From contig JAGXIP010000164.1 in NCBI GenBank assembly GCA_024635585.1, positions 1-37,962 of the forward strand: DNA of 37,962 nt, given 5' to 3'. Below the pieces are notes generated by a model that saw only the letters and a program-made list of their open reading frames with translations, searched no databases and was not told the DNA's origin. Positions within the stretch are counted from its first letter, which is position 1. Every line of letters starts with the position of its first letter. A program made the position numbers and the translations under genes. The DNA is from Saccharicrinis sp. (GTDB taxonomy: Bacteria; Bacteroidota; Bacteroidia; Bacteroidales; Marinilabiliaceae). Of this stretch, positions 8,010-17,095 are shown piece by piece.

Positions 8010-9767
8010 ATGGCCACACAATATTGTATGGAAAAAAGATGGAAAATAAATGGTTCCAGTGACGAAGAAAAGGTGGAGCACCTGTCGACAGAATTAGGAA
8101 TCGACAGGTATTTGGCCAATTTGCTGGTGCAACGCGGTGTTGAAACGTTTGAAGAGGCAAAGGCATTTTTTAGACCATCGTACGATCATCTGCATAATCC
8201 TTTTTTAATGAAGGATATGGATAAGGCGGTGACTAGATTGGAAAAAGCCATCGAAGCACAGGAAAAAGTAGTTATTTACGGCGATTACGATGTGGATGGA
8301 ACAACATCTGTGGCATTGGTTTATTCTTTTTTGAAACCCTATTTTAAAGATATCAGCTTTTATATACCCAACCGTTACGACGAAGGATACGGAATATCCA
8401 TTAAAGGAATAGATCATTTTGCCGAGGAAAAATGCACCCTCGTTATAGCTTTGGATTGCGGTATTAAAGCAGTTGAAAAAATAGCGTATGCCACCGAAAA
8501 AGGCATCGATTTTATTATATGCGATCACCATACACCAGGCGATGTTCTCCCCAATGCGGCGGCATGTTTAGATCCTAAAAGGGTGGATTGCGAATATCCC
8601 GATGAGAACCTATCAGGCTGTGGCGTTGGATTTAAGTTTCTGCAAGGTTTTTGCCAACGACGCAAGCTCGATCATACTAAATTATACGATTATTTAGATT
8701 TGGTGGTGGTGAGTATTGCATCTGATATTGTACCCATAACCGGCGAAAACAGAGTGATGGCTCACTTTGGACTGGAAAAGTTAAACACCAATCCAGGCAT
8801 GGGATTGAAGCACATTTTAAAGGTGGCGGGGGTGCAAGGGCGTGAAATGAGTATTAGCGATATTGTTTTTAAGATAGGGCCACGCATAAATGCCGCAGGA
8901 CGCATGGAATCAGGAAATGATGCCGTTAGATTGCTTATAAGTGATGATGAGGAGAATGCCGGCATCATGAGTATTGATATTGATAAATGCAACGATACGC
9001 GCAAAGGCTTCGACCGCGATATTACCCTTCAAGCACTTGAGCAGATTGCCAATAGCGAAGAAATGAAAAGCAAGAAGGCAACTGTATTGTTTGAGCCCCT
9101 TTGGCATAAAGGTGTTATTGGAATCGTGGCCTCACGGCTTACCGAAACGTATTATCGTCCCACGGTTATTCTTACCGAATCAAAGGGTTTTGCAACAGGA
9201 TCGGCACGCTCTGTTGATGGTTTTGATTTGTACAAGGCCATTGAATCGTGCAGCGACTTACTGGAGAACTTTGGTGGACACATGTATGCGGCCGGACTTA
9301 CCTTAAAAATAGAGAACATCCCTGCGTTTAAAGCACGGTTTGAAAAATTTGTGGAGGAAAACATTACGCCAGAACAGCAAGTGCCTCAAATTGATGTTGA
9401 TCTGGAGATTAGCCTAAAGCAAATCAATAATAAGTTTTTTAGGATTTTAAAGCAGTTTCGTCCATTTGGGCCAGGTAATTTAACCCCGGTTTTTGTTACC
9501 AAAAGGGTTTTTGACTATGGTACCAGCAAAAAAGTGGGTAAGGATCAAGATCATCTAAAAGTGGAACTGATAGAAGAGGAATCGGGTTCCATAAAGCAAG
9601 GAATTGCTTTTTCGATGGGCAGTTGTTTGGAGCAATTGCAAACAGGCAATCCTTTTGATATTTGCTACACCATCGAAGAAAACCTTTATAATGGACGCTC
9701 AACCCTGCAAATGATGGTGAGAGACATCAAGTTTCCGTATTCAGATGAGTTTGCTGATTTAGAATAA
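8010..9767 (+). CDS. recJ: Single-stranded-DNA-specific 5'-3' exonuclease RecJ
   Basis: RecJ degrades single-stranded DNA 5' to 3' in RecF-pathway recombination and in mismatch and base-excision repair. DHH-phosphoesterase motifs are visible: VIYGDYDVDGTTS (88-100), the CDHHTPGD motif (171-178), SGCGVGFKF, and the DHHA1 region with GPRINAAGRMESG. A C-terminal OB-like domain follows (FRPFGPGNLTPVF). The 585 residues match the usual length. An alternative ATG at 8028 (MEKRWKI) aligns better with typical family starts, but the ATG at 8010 has the more A-rich upstream context, so the start is uncertain by six codons. Confidence 0.95.
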   Translation: MATQYCMEKRWKINGSSDEEKVEHLSTELGIDRYLANLLVQRGVETFEEAKAFFRPSYDHLHNPFLMKDMDKAVTRLEKAIEAQEKVVIYGDYDVDGTTSVALVYSFLKPYFKDISFYIPNRYDEGYGISIKGIDHFAEEKCTLVIALDCGIKAVEKIAYATEKGIDFIICDHHTPGDVLPNAAACLDPKRVDCEYPDENLSGCGVGFKFLQGFCQRRKLDHTKLYDYLDLVVVSIASDIVPITGENRVMAHFGLEKLNTNPGMGLKHILKVAGVQGREMSISDIVFKIGPRINAAGRMESGNDAVRLLISDDEENAGIMSIDIDKCNDTRKGFDRDITLQALEQIANSEEMKSKKATVLFEPLWHKGVIGIVASRLTETYYRPTVILTESKGFATGSARSVDGFDLYKAIESCSDLLENFGGHMYAAGLTLKIENIPAFKARFEKFVEENITPEQQVPQIDVDLEISLKQINNKFFRILKQFRPFGPGNLTPVFVTKRVFDYGTSKKVGKDQDHLKVELIEEESGSIKQGIAFSMGSCLEQLQTGNPFDICYTIEENLYNGRSTLQMMVRDIKFPYSDEFADLE

Positions 9768-9798
9768 GCGTTTACGTAATGGCATTCTGTACTTCACA

Positions 9799-10404
9799 TT
9801 AAAATACCTCCAGTATCAAGGTAAGCAATATGGGCACCAGTATAGTTAGCACAATGCCGCTAAAAATGGCTATGATACCGTATTCTTTACCGGTAAATTT
9901 AACGATGACGGGCAAGGTCGTGTCCATGGCAGTTGCTCCACCAGATGCTATGCCGGCCAATTTCCCAAAATATTTCACTAACAGAGGCACGGCTAATAAG
10001 GTTAAAATTTCCCTGAAGATATTGGACAGCAGTGCCACTACACCCAACTCTTTTCCACTTATTTCGCTAATAAATATACTCGATAAGGAGTAGTAACCAA
10101 ATCCCGCACCCACTGCCATGGCCTCTTTTACTTTGATGTCGGAGAGCAAGAGTGATATAAGAGCAGTTCCAAGCAAGCTGCCCACAATAACAGTTAGGGG
10201 TACCAAAACTATTTTAAAATTCATTTTGCGCAACACGTAAAAGGCGGCCTTATCACTACCTATGCTTATGCCCACCAAAAACATGAGGACAAACAAAGCA
10301 TAAGTGGTAAGGTTATCGTTTAGCAGCCATTGGGGAAATACATTATAGATACCTCCGATAAGACCCACTGCAAAAAATGATAATATAATCAGGCTTCCTT
10401 TCAT
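9799..10404 (-). CDS. LysO-type lysine exporter, C-terminal subunit (DUF340)
   Basis: A 201-residue membrane protein with about six hydrophobic segments, corresponding to the C-terminal two thirds of E. coli LysO (YbjE), a lysine exporter of about 299 residues. Characteristic stretches are FVLMFLVGISIGSDK, GAGFGYYSLSSIFISE and SGGATAMDTTLPVIVKFTGKEYG. The start overlaps the stop of the preceding gene by four bases (ATGA at 10401-10404), so the two are translationally coupled. Together they total 298 residues, equal to one full LysO. It would act in the inner membrane. Lysine as substrate is inferred from the family. Confidence 0.85.
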   Translation of the reverse strand: MKGSLIILSFFAVGLIGGIYNVFPQWLLNDNLTTYALFVLMFLVGISIGSDKAAFYVLRKMNFKIVLVPLTVIVGSLLGTALISLLLSDIKVKEAMAVGAGFGYYSLSSIFISEISGKELGVVALLSNIFREILTLLAVPLLVKYFGKLAGIASGGATAMDTTLPVIVKFTGKEYGIIAIFSGIVLTILVPILLTLILEVF

Positions 10405-10694
10405 TGCTCTTCGGGTTTGTCCGATTTAAAATAGAGCTGATACACCACTTTGGCCAGTAGCACGCTGCCCAGCACAGCGCCTAATGTCAACCAGAAAGCT
10501 TTGTAACCAATGCGCGAAAAGCTATTAATGATCTCTTCGTTGGTGCCTACGGATATACCTAACAAAAACAATAGCAGATAAACCGCCCAAGTAATTCCTG
10601 AATCTACTTTTTTACGAGCCTGATCCTTTTTTCGGAAGAACCAGCCTAATCCGATTCCTAAGGTGAATAATGCGATAACAATATAGGAGGTCAT
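10401..10694 (-). CDS. LysO-type lysine exporter, N-terminal subunit
   Basis: A 97-residue protein with three predicted hydrophobic segments that corresponds to the N-terminal third of LysO. It ends in a soluble tail (FKSDKPEEQ). Its stop overlaps the start of the C-terminal subunit in an ATGA, which indicates a stable two-gene arrangement rather than a recent frameshift. The repeated motif LFLLGISVGTNEEI resembles FLVGISIGSDKA in the partner, suggesting an internal duplication within the family. The gene has a well-formed promoter (10757-10786) and a dyad in its leader. It lies downstream of dpp11 on the same strand. Confidence 0.8.
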   Translation of the reverse strand: MTSYIVIALFTLGIGLGWFFRKKDQARKKVDSGITWAVYLLLFLLGISVGTNEEIINSFSRIGYKAFWLTLGAVLGSVLLAKVVYQLYFKSDKPEEQ

Positions 10695-10722
10695 AAATTA
10701 AAATTAGACATGCGGTATAATA

Positions 10723-10756
10723 CGAATGGAGTAAGTTTTACAACCAACTCCATTCG
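10723..10756 (-). promoter_or_regulatory. 10-bp perfect dyad at the LysO transcription start
   Basis: CGAATGGAGT and ACTCCATTCG (10723-10732, 10747-10756) are exact complements around 14 bases. They begin directly after the -7 box. It could be a repressor operator covering the transcription start or a hairpin at the 5' end of the leader. The leader of about 60 nt is too short for a lysine riboswitch. Confidence 0.55.
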
Positions 10757-10786
10757 CAAATATATTCAAATGCCGTTTAATTCAAA
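10757..10786 (-). promoter_or_regulatory. Promoter of the LysO operon
   Basis: On the minus strand, TTTG (10786-10783), an 18-bp spacer and TATATTTG (10764-10757) match both halves of the Bacteroidota consensus. The likely start of transcription is near 10752, about 60 nt before the first ATG. Confidence 0.7.
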
Positions 10787-10929
10787 GCAATGCTTGAGAT
10801 AATCTGTGTATTGCAAAATTCATTGGTAAAGTTGGTAGCATCGTTGCGCTTACTGCGAAAGTGTTTAATAATATGCACTTTTTTGGAAAAAAGGTGGTAG
10901 AAGTGTGCGAACCTTAAAATACTACTCTT

Positions 10930-13092
10930 TTACTGTTTCCACTCTTCCAGTAGTTCTTTTGCCCTCAACTGATGTTCCAGCACAAAACGGATGTACCGGA
11001 TATCAACGGCAATCTGTCTGCTCCATTGCGGAAGGTATTTGTAATCTGATACCAAACCATATCCTACTCTGTCGAAGTTTAAGCCAATCAACCTGCCTTT
11101 TTTATCTAAAACGGGGCTTCCCGAGTTGCCTCCCGTGGTGTGGGCGTTGGTAATAAAGCAGGTGTTTAAGGTTTTTTTGCTTCTCGCAACCTCCTTTTGA
11201 CAAATTTGTGTAAATAGATTGGGCAGTGGATAAATATCTACATTTTCATGGTTTTTTTGGATTAAGCTTTCCAATGTTGTCTTATATGTATAAGAGCTGT
11301 CGCCTACATTGAAACCTTTAATTTTACCGTAGGATACCCGTAAGCTCCGATTGGCATCGGGCGATAGTTTTTTATCGGCCTTCATTTCACGCATGGCTCG
11401 AACAAATTTTTGGTGATATTGACCATATTCGCGTCTGATATCCATGCGCTGGCGATATAGTTTTTCAAGATTGATTAAATAAAAACTGATACATAGTTGA
11501 AAAAGTGGGTCGTTTTGGATGGTAACTACATCCACTGCGGTATAGTTATTTAAAAAATTGTCTAACTTTTCTTTGGATGTAAAAACCGATTTGTGGAAGA
11601 TTTCATTCATGTATTTATTAAAATCACCTTGGTAGAATTTACGTGCATGAACGATGGGAGCAGGTTTTAAGCTGTCACCCACATTTTTGTCGTATAATTG
11701 TACACACACTTCCAATAACTCTTTCTCTGTGTCAATATTAAAATTCTTGAAAAATTTGGCTGTCTCCGAGCTCATTCGGTCTAACTCTTTGGTTAACCTA
11801 ATGTCGTTTATCTTTGGACGGGAGCATATGGCATTTATCATCTCGAACTTAGCCACAAAGGAAGTGATGTTGGCTCCACGGATACCTGCATCGTTTATAT
11901 AAACATTTAATTTTTCCAGGGTATCCAACTGGTCACAAAATGATTCTATACGGTTGATAAGATGTCCATATTCTTGTATCCGTTCCTCCGTTGCATTAAC
12001 CCAACGTGTAAATTCTGCCTCTTCCTGCTGCTTTTGTTTTATGATGTCAAAACGCATTAGGCCTGCTGATTCAGCTTTCCAACGTAGCAGTTTATTTGAT
12101 GTATTACTTTTTTCATCCGCATATTTTAACCACAAATCGTCATTCTTACCTATGTTTGTATTGAGGATTTGCATTTTTGCGTCACCTACTTTAATGGAAT
12201 GGTAATTTGTAACCTCAACAATCTGCCGGAGTGCCCGCGATGTTAAAAATTGTTTTGTACTAGCTGGAAACCCCAATAGCATTGCAAAATCACCTTCCTT
12301 ATAGCCTTTAAACGATAATTTAAGTGCGTTTGCAGGTTTGATCGGCGTATTGTGTGTTGCGTATTTTATGGATTGATGGGCGGTGTCCCCATAAACCCGG
12401 AGGATACAAAAATCGGCCGATTGACGTGGCCATTGCCAATTATCCGTTTCGCCCCCAAACTTGCCCAGCGAAAGAGGCGGCATGGCCACGATCCGCACGT
12501 CATTGTATATCTCGTAAACTTCAAGGAAGTATTGGCTGCCACCAAAATAGGATTTAATTTTGGCCTTATAATTCGTGTTTAAGATGGCCTCTTCAACAAT
12601 CTCCTTTCCAAGGATTTGATGTGAATCCTCAGATGTACCTTCTTCCTCTAATTCGACTGCCTCATTAAGCCGGGTCGTTACATCCTCCATTCTTACAAGT
12701 CGAGCCAAGGTAAGCCCGTGGGCTGGTAATTCCTTTTCATACGAATCGGCATAGAACCCGTTCTTGAGGTAATTGTTTTCTGTTGTGCTGTGCTTGTGAA
12801 GATAAGATACTGCACAATGATGATTGGTGAGGACAAGACCTGTGGAGGTGATAAATGCACCTGTTGCCGAAAACGTTGTGGGATCGTTTGACTTTCCCAA
12901 TCCAAGCACCGCATCTTTCAGGCATGTTTTATTGATGTCATATACATCTTGAGCTGAAAGTTTAAAGCCCGCTTTTTTCATGTCTTCGATGTTATATTTC
13001 TTCAGCAATGACGGGATCCACATGCCTTCGTCGGCTTTGGACAGCAAGGAGAAAAAAATAAGGCAAGCAATGAGTATTTTTATTCTGTTCAT
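10930..13092 (-). CDS. dpp11: S46 family dipeptidyl-peptidase, DPP11-type
   Basis: S46 peptidases are periplasmic serine exopeptidases that release dipeptides from the N-terminus of oligopeptides. The 720-residue length, the signal peptide and the mature start ADEGMWIP are typical. The chymotrypsin-like triad is visible as His92 (LTNHHC), Asp217 (GETDNWQWPR) and Ser657 (TGGNSGSP). Eighteen residues after the serine lies Arg675 (LNFDRV). At this position DPP11 has Arg and cleaves after Asp/Glu, while DPP7 has Gly and cleaves after hydrophobic residues. The call of acidic specificity rests on that residue. A terminator (13192-13230) separates it from the metalloprotease upstream. The LysO genes follow 235 bp later. 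Confidence 0.9.
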   Translation of the reverse strand: MNRIKILIACLIFFSLLSKADEGMWIPSLLKKYNIEDMKKAGFKLSAQDVYDINKTCLKDAVLGLGKSNDPTTFSATGAFITSTGLVLTNHHCAVSYLHKHSTTENNYLKNGFYADSYEKELPAHGLTLARLVRMEDVTTRLNEAVELEEEGTSEDSHQILGKEIVEEAILNTNYKAKIKSYFGGSQYFLEVYEIYNDVRIVAMPPLSLGKFGGETDNWQWPRQSADFCILRVYGDTAHQSIKYATHNTPIKPANALKLSFKGYKEGDFAMLLGFPASTKQFLTSRALRQIVEVTNYHSIKVGDAKMQILNTNIGKNDDLWLKYADEKSNTSNKLLRWKAESAGLMRFDIIKQKQQEEAEFTRWVNATEERIQEYGHLINRIESFCDQLDTLEKLNVYINDAGIRGANITSFVAKFEMINAICSRPKINDIRLTKELDRMSSETAKFFKNFNIDTEKELLEVCVQLYDKNVGDSLKPAPIVHARKFYQGDFNKYMNEIFHKSVFTSKEKLDNFLNNYTAVDVVTIQNDPLFQLCISFYLINLEKLYRQRMDIRREYGQYHQKFVRAMREMKADKKLSPDANRSLRVSYGKIKGFNVGDSSYTYKTTLESLIQKNHENVDIYPLPNLFTQICQKEVARSKKTLNTCFITNAHTTGGNSGSPVLDKKGRLIGLNFDRVGYGLVSDYKYLPQWSRQIAVDIRYIRFVLEHQLRAKELLEEWKQ

Positions 13093-13191
13093 GGTTATTT
13101 TCTAAGTCATTATGCAGTAAGTATAAGAATCGGTTCGTTTATCGTAGGAAATTCAAAAAAACGTTATCTCATACGTAAAATTAGTAGTGAA

Positions 13192-13230
13192 TAAAAAAAG
13201 CCTCCCGGATAAAATAAAGATCAGGGCTTA
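13192..13230 (-). terminator. Terminator at the end of the SusCD/metalloprotease locus
   Basis: AAGCC (13198-13202) pairs with GGCTT (13225-13229), with further inner CCC/GGG and GAT/ATC pairing. A run of seven T follows on the minus strand. The hairpin overlaps the stop codon of the interrupted metalloprotease (13228-13230). Confidence 0.65.
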
Positions 13231-15591
13231 TCCCTCAATGATGGATTTTAAATAGTTAAAATGCTTTTTTGACGATGGGCTTCCTTTTTTGGCTTTCGTT
13301 GTAACCATGGAACGGAAGGTGTCTAACTCTGTTTTTATATCTGCCATAATAAGGTTGTTAAAGGCGTGTCCTCCATCTGCATTGTTATCTTTCAATAATT
13401 TTTGCAGTTGCTTTATATATTCTGTTTGCAGATTTCTCATCCAATTCGATTCCTGCTTTTTATTGGAAACATTAAAAAGATGTTGGGTTATGTCGCCCAA
13501 ATAATCTCCAACAGTATAGGGTTGCGTCGACATAGTAGCGCAGCGCAATATCCGGACTAAAACGGAGCGGCTCAACAGGCTACTGATCACCTTCCCCTGG
13601 TTTGTCATGATATCCAGGTCGTACGAACCTATGATAGCCGATATTTCAGGATTATTCATCCAATCATACTGATTCAACAACTCTTCAAGCATAAAATTCA
13701 ATGCCTCGCTCTGTTTTACCTTACTCACAGGTACAAACTTATCAGGATGTGTCGCGTTGGTTGATTCAAACGTGTAAACACCTCCCAGACGAGCTTCGGC
13801 ATGTTTAAAATACTGGTTATACTGGTTTAAAACTGCCTCTTGCATTTCTTTTAGATTATCCGGATCATCGCTAGTCCATTCCACCAGGTTATGCATGATA
13901 AGTTTGGTGTTTTTGGCGCCATATTTAGCCGCTTTTATAACATCGTCACCCAGCGATTCTGTTAAAACGGACGGATCAAGACAGCCGTCTCCCATCCCGT
14001 TTTTGGCACCAAAAAGATACATTTTGTCATTACTTTTTTCCGCAATCCATTCGTTTAATGTCTCCAGCTCCTCCTCGGGGCTCTTGGCAGAATAAATAGG
14101 TTGATATGCCCATTGAATAGAGAAATAATCGTATGGTCCTAAAATAGGAGGGGTCAAACCTACCCCTTTATCTTCAGGTTGAGCAATATAGTTGTTTCGG
14201 GCATAATCCATGATTGAAGCTGCTGTGCCGTACGTATTTGTAAAACCTGGCGATCGCAACGAGTCAACGGGGAATGCGTAGGATGCTTTGTAATTATGTT
14301 TCAGCCCCAACGTATGTCCTATTTCGTGCGATGCCGCATATCGGACTAAATCGCCCATCAATTTTTCTTCAATCTCATTTTCGGAGCCGCGTATTTTAGG
14401 GTCGTTGGCTGCTGTTTGGGCAAATCGCCATTGGTACAATTTTTTGAAAACATTGTGGTAAAACAACACATCACCCTGCAATATTTCACCTCAACGTGGA
14501 TCAACCCAATGGTTGCCCATGGCATTTGCTTTTTCGTTGGTCACATATCTAAAACAAGAATTCGTAAAATCGTTTTCAAAAAAGAGACTATCGTTTATAG
14601 GATAATCTTTTGCTATAATGGCATTCTTAAACCCGATAGCTTCAAATGCTTTTTGCCAGTCTTCGATTCCTAATTTGATATAAGGCTTCCATTTTTCCGG
14701 AATAGAATTATCCATGTAAAAAACAATCGGTTTCTTAGGCTCAACCAATTCGCCATTCTTATGCCTTTCAATATCTTCATTTTTAGCTTCTACTCTCCAT
14801 CTCTTTGCATACGCATAGGACTTCACATCCATATATTCTGATGACAGTTCTTTCTTTGGTTCATCGTAATACCCGATTTGGGAACTGGACAAACGGGGCC
14901 GCATGGGAATTTTAGGAAGCAGAACAATGGATCGGTGCAGCGAACACATAAAGGAATTGCGCTTTCCGACGAAGCCCATTTGTGTAACTATCTCTACATT
15001 CTCGGGGTAAGCCCTAGCACTGATTGTTTTGGTTGCTTCGGGTATTGATTTACCAAGGCTGGCCCCTCCAAAAGGGGAGATTTGTGCAATTTGCGAATTG
15101 AAGAAGTTGCTAACATTGATAATGAATGCTTTTGTTTCCGGGTTTTCGGCTTCAATTTTGAAGGCTTGCATCACCGTTTGCATGTTGTTCCGTTTAAAAG
15201 AAATGCTGATAGGGTCATTTTTGTCAACTTTTATTTCCGGTTCCACCAAATGTAAAAACACATTTTTATCGTCGTGGCTAAACCTCACCATCATGGGATT
15301 ATGCATCATTTGACCTGCCACGGCATTTTTACTCGAGCTAACTTCTTCCACCCTGCTGCCGATCAACAAATCTCTACCCATGATGTCATCGGGGATTTCG
15401 AGCCGCAAATCGCCATCCTGCACGTAAACACCTATGAAACCGTGGCTGCTGATGTCGGCCTTTTTAATGAGACTCTGATACTTTTTACTATCCGCCAGAG
15501 CGTTTGACTGGCCCTGAGACAAGAGACTTATGGCTATAAAACCAACAGTAAACAATAATGATAATTTGAATCGTAACATTGTATATTTCAA
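13228..15591 (-). pseudogene. Zinc metalloprotease (DUF5118/DUF5117 metzincin type) interrupted by in-frame TGA
   Basis: The two open parts (15591-14491 and 14481-13228) lie in the same frame and are split only by a TGA at 14493-14491. Read through, the product has 787 residues, a normal size for this secreted Bacteroidota family. It has a signal peptide (LFTVGFIAISLLSQGQ), a DUF5118-like N-terminus (GFIGVYVQDGDLRLEIPDD), a DUF5117-like middle and a catalytic domain with HEIGHTLGLKH (zinc ligands His422, His426, His432 in read-through numbering) and the Met-turn SIMDYARN. The stop falls inside the conserved block WVDPR-stop-GEIL, where relatives have a Thr- or Ser-type residue. The protein before the stop lacks the catalytic site, and the part after it lacks a signal peptide. 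It could be a recent nonsense mutation or a sequencing error. It follows the lipoprotein gene by 19 bp in the SusCD operon. Confidence 0.85.
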
Positions 15592-15610
15592 AATTTACTT
15601 ATTTAAAGTT

Positions 15611-17095
15611 TTATAAATCAACTGCTGCCGGCCCGGCTATGTCAAGGGGAGCCGGTTCCGCATAGACATTACTGTTGTAAATATGGTAATGTACCTCTTG
15701 CTTACCTCCCCAGAGTTCATCGTTAGTGTATTCGATGGTCAGTATTATCTCATACAATCCGTCGGATATTTCGGAATAGGTCCCATCACCTTTGATTCCA
15801 ATGAGGTACGAACTTCTACTTGTTCCGGATATAGTTAAATATTGCGAAGTTACCAACACGGTTCCTTCCGTTGTACTGGTGCCGTCTTTAGGGAAAAATT
15901 CGAGGGCATCATCAATATTGAACCCAGGTGATTTATCCGCATCGGTATATTCATCGTTGAATAAATACTTCATGCCAAAAGCATTGGTTGTCCGTCCGGC
16001 ATTGGGCGAGTCAATCCTGACCTTAAAGGCATGATGGTACACATCGTCGGACGGGTCAGAATTACCTCCATCCGAGTAAAGCACTGCATTTGGGTCATCA
16101 GCATCCACAACCATTGGAAAGGTAAATTGGGTGAACGAGCGCCAGTCACTGATTCCATCGGCATCATAATCGATCCACATTTCGCCATAGGTACGATAAT
16201 AAGGGTCGTTTAGGTTGTAAAAGTGGGCAGCGGGATTTGCCGCCTTATCTCTTTCTACCTTAAGCGGCTTAACAATCTGTAAATTCTTATTCCCAATCGC
16301 TAAATAAGCCAAATCATCACGCAATGTCAATATGCTCTCGTAATACCTGTCGTCGATGTTAATGTCCTCATCCAAGGTACACGTGTATGTAATTTGCGTA
16401 TCGCCCTTTTTTATCGGATTTCTGGTTAAAGTGTAATCAAAGCCATCATTAGCCACAAACAATTCTTCCGATTCCAGCTCATCCATAAAAAAGCCTTTTG
16501 GGAAATCCACGCTAAATTCAAATGCTTCCCCTTTTCTTCCTTCCACTACTTTACGGTTAGATGGAAAAGTATACGTAGTTTCCAAATGGCCAAAACTAAC
16601 AGTTAACTTCTTATTTTTTTGATGAGAATTCAAACTCCCAATGCTAATACTAGGATCACTCACCTTGGTTAGTTCAAATTCTAACTGATTTACTTCCGAA
16701 GTATCCCAGCGTTCGTTTATTTCAATAAATATGGTATCAATTAACTTATCCTTGCTAAACCTCAGCTGATCTAACGGCGATTGCGTATATCCGCTATAAG
16801 TTCCTGTTTTAACTGTAGAATACTCAACGGTAACTTCTTCATTAATTTCTGAAGCCGTTAACGCAACCGGTATTTTTATGGGCTTAATTAGCTTATGGGT
16901 ATAATTCTCGACTGATGGGTTATTATTTTTACTTGCTCCTCCTTCCAAAGGAATGCTATCGCTGTCCAGCACAAGAAAAAACCTAAGATACGACGGGCCG
17001 CTATAATAGGTTTCGCCAATAAAATCGTCTGGCGAACAAGCCTGAACAATGAGGACACAAACAATACCCAATATTATATTTCTAATAGCCTTCAT
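15611..17095 (-). CDS. SusCD-associated surface lipoprotein (DUF4843-like N-terminus)
   Basis: A 494-residue protein with a lipoprotein signal peptide ending LIVQAC (Cys20, counted from the ATG at 17095). That ATG is chosen over an upstream TTG at 17104 because it gives a standard signal peptide. The N-terminal region SYLRFFLVLDSDSIPLEG with following beta-rich sequence resembles the DUF4843/DUF4929-type lipoproteins encoded with SusCD. The later acidic stretch WIDYDADGISDWRSF looks like a calcium-binding loop. It overlaps the susD end by 14 bp and is followed by the metalloprotease, so it is part of that operon. A role in surface binding of the same nutrient is inferred. The exact family is uncertain. 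Confidence 0.75.
   Translation of the reverse strand: MKAIRNIILGIVCVLIVQACSPDDFIGETYYSGPSYLRFFLVLDSDSIPLEGGASKNNNPSVENYTHKLIKPIKIPVALTASEINEEVTVEYSTVKTGTYSGYTQSPLDQLRFSKDKLIDTIFIEINERWDTSEVNQLEFELTKVSDPSISIGSLNSHQKNKKLTVSFGHLETTYTFPSNRKVVEGRKGEAFEFSVDFPKGFFMDELESEELFVANDGFDYTLTRNPIKKGDTQITYTCTLDEDINIDDRYYESILTLRDDLAYLAIGNKNLQIVKPLKVERDKAANPAAHFYNLNDPYYRTYGEMWIDYDADGISDWRSFTQFTFPMVVDADDPNAVLYSDGGNSDPSDDVYHHAFKVRIDSPNAGRTTNAFGMKYLFNDEYTDADKSPGFNIDDALEFFPKDGTSTTEGTVLVTSQYLTISGTSRSSYLIGIKGDGTYSEISDGLYEIILTIEYTNDELWGGKQEVHYHIYNSNVYAEPAPLDIAGPAAVDL

Noticed and set aside
10695-10756. Lysine riboswitch upstream of the LysO genes
   Set aside because: The leader from the predicted start is about 60 nt with a single hairpin, far shorter than the roughly 170-nt lysine riboswitch.
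14491-14493. Selenocysteine or recoded TGA in the metalloprotease
   Set aside because: No convincing bacterial SECIS hairpin follows the TGA. The best local stem is 4 bp (UGUG/CACA) with a nine-base loop. The position is not a catalytic site in the family.
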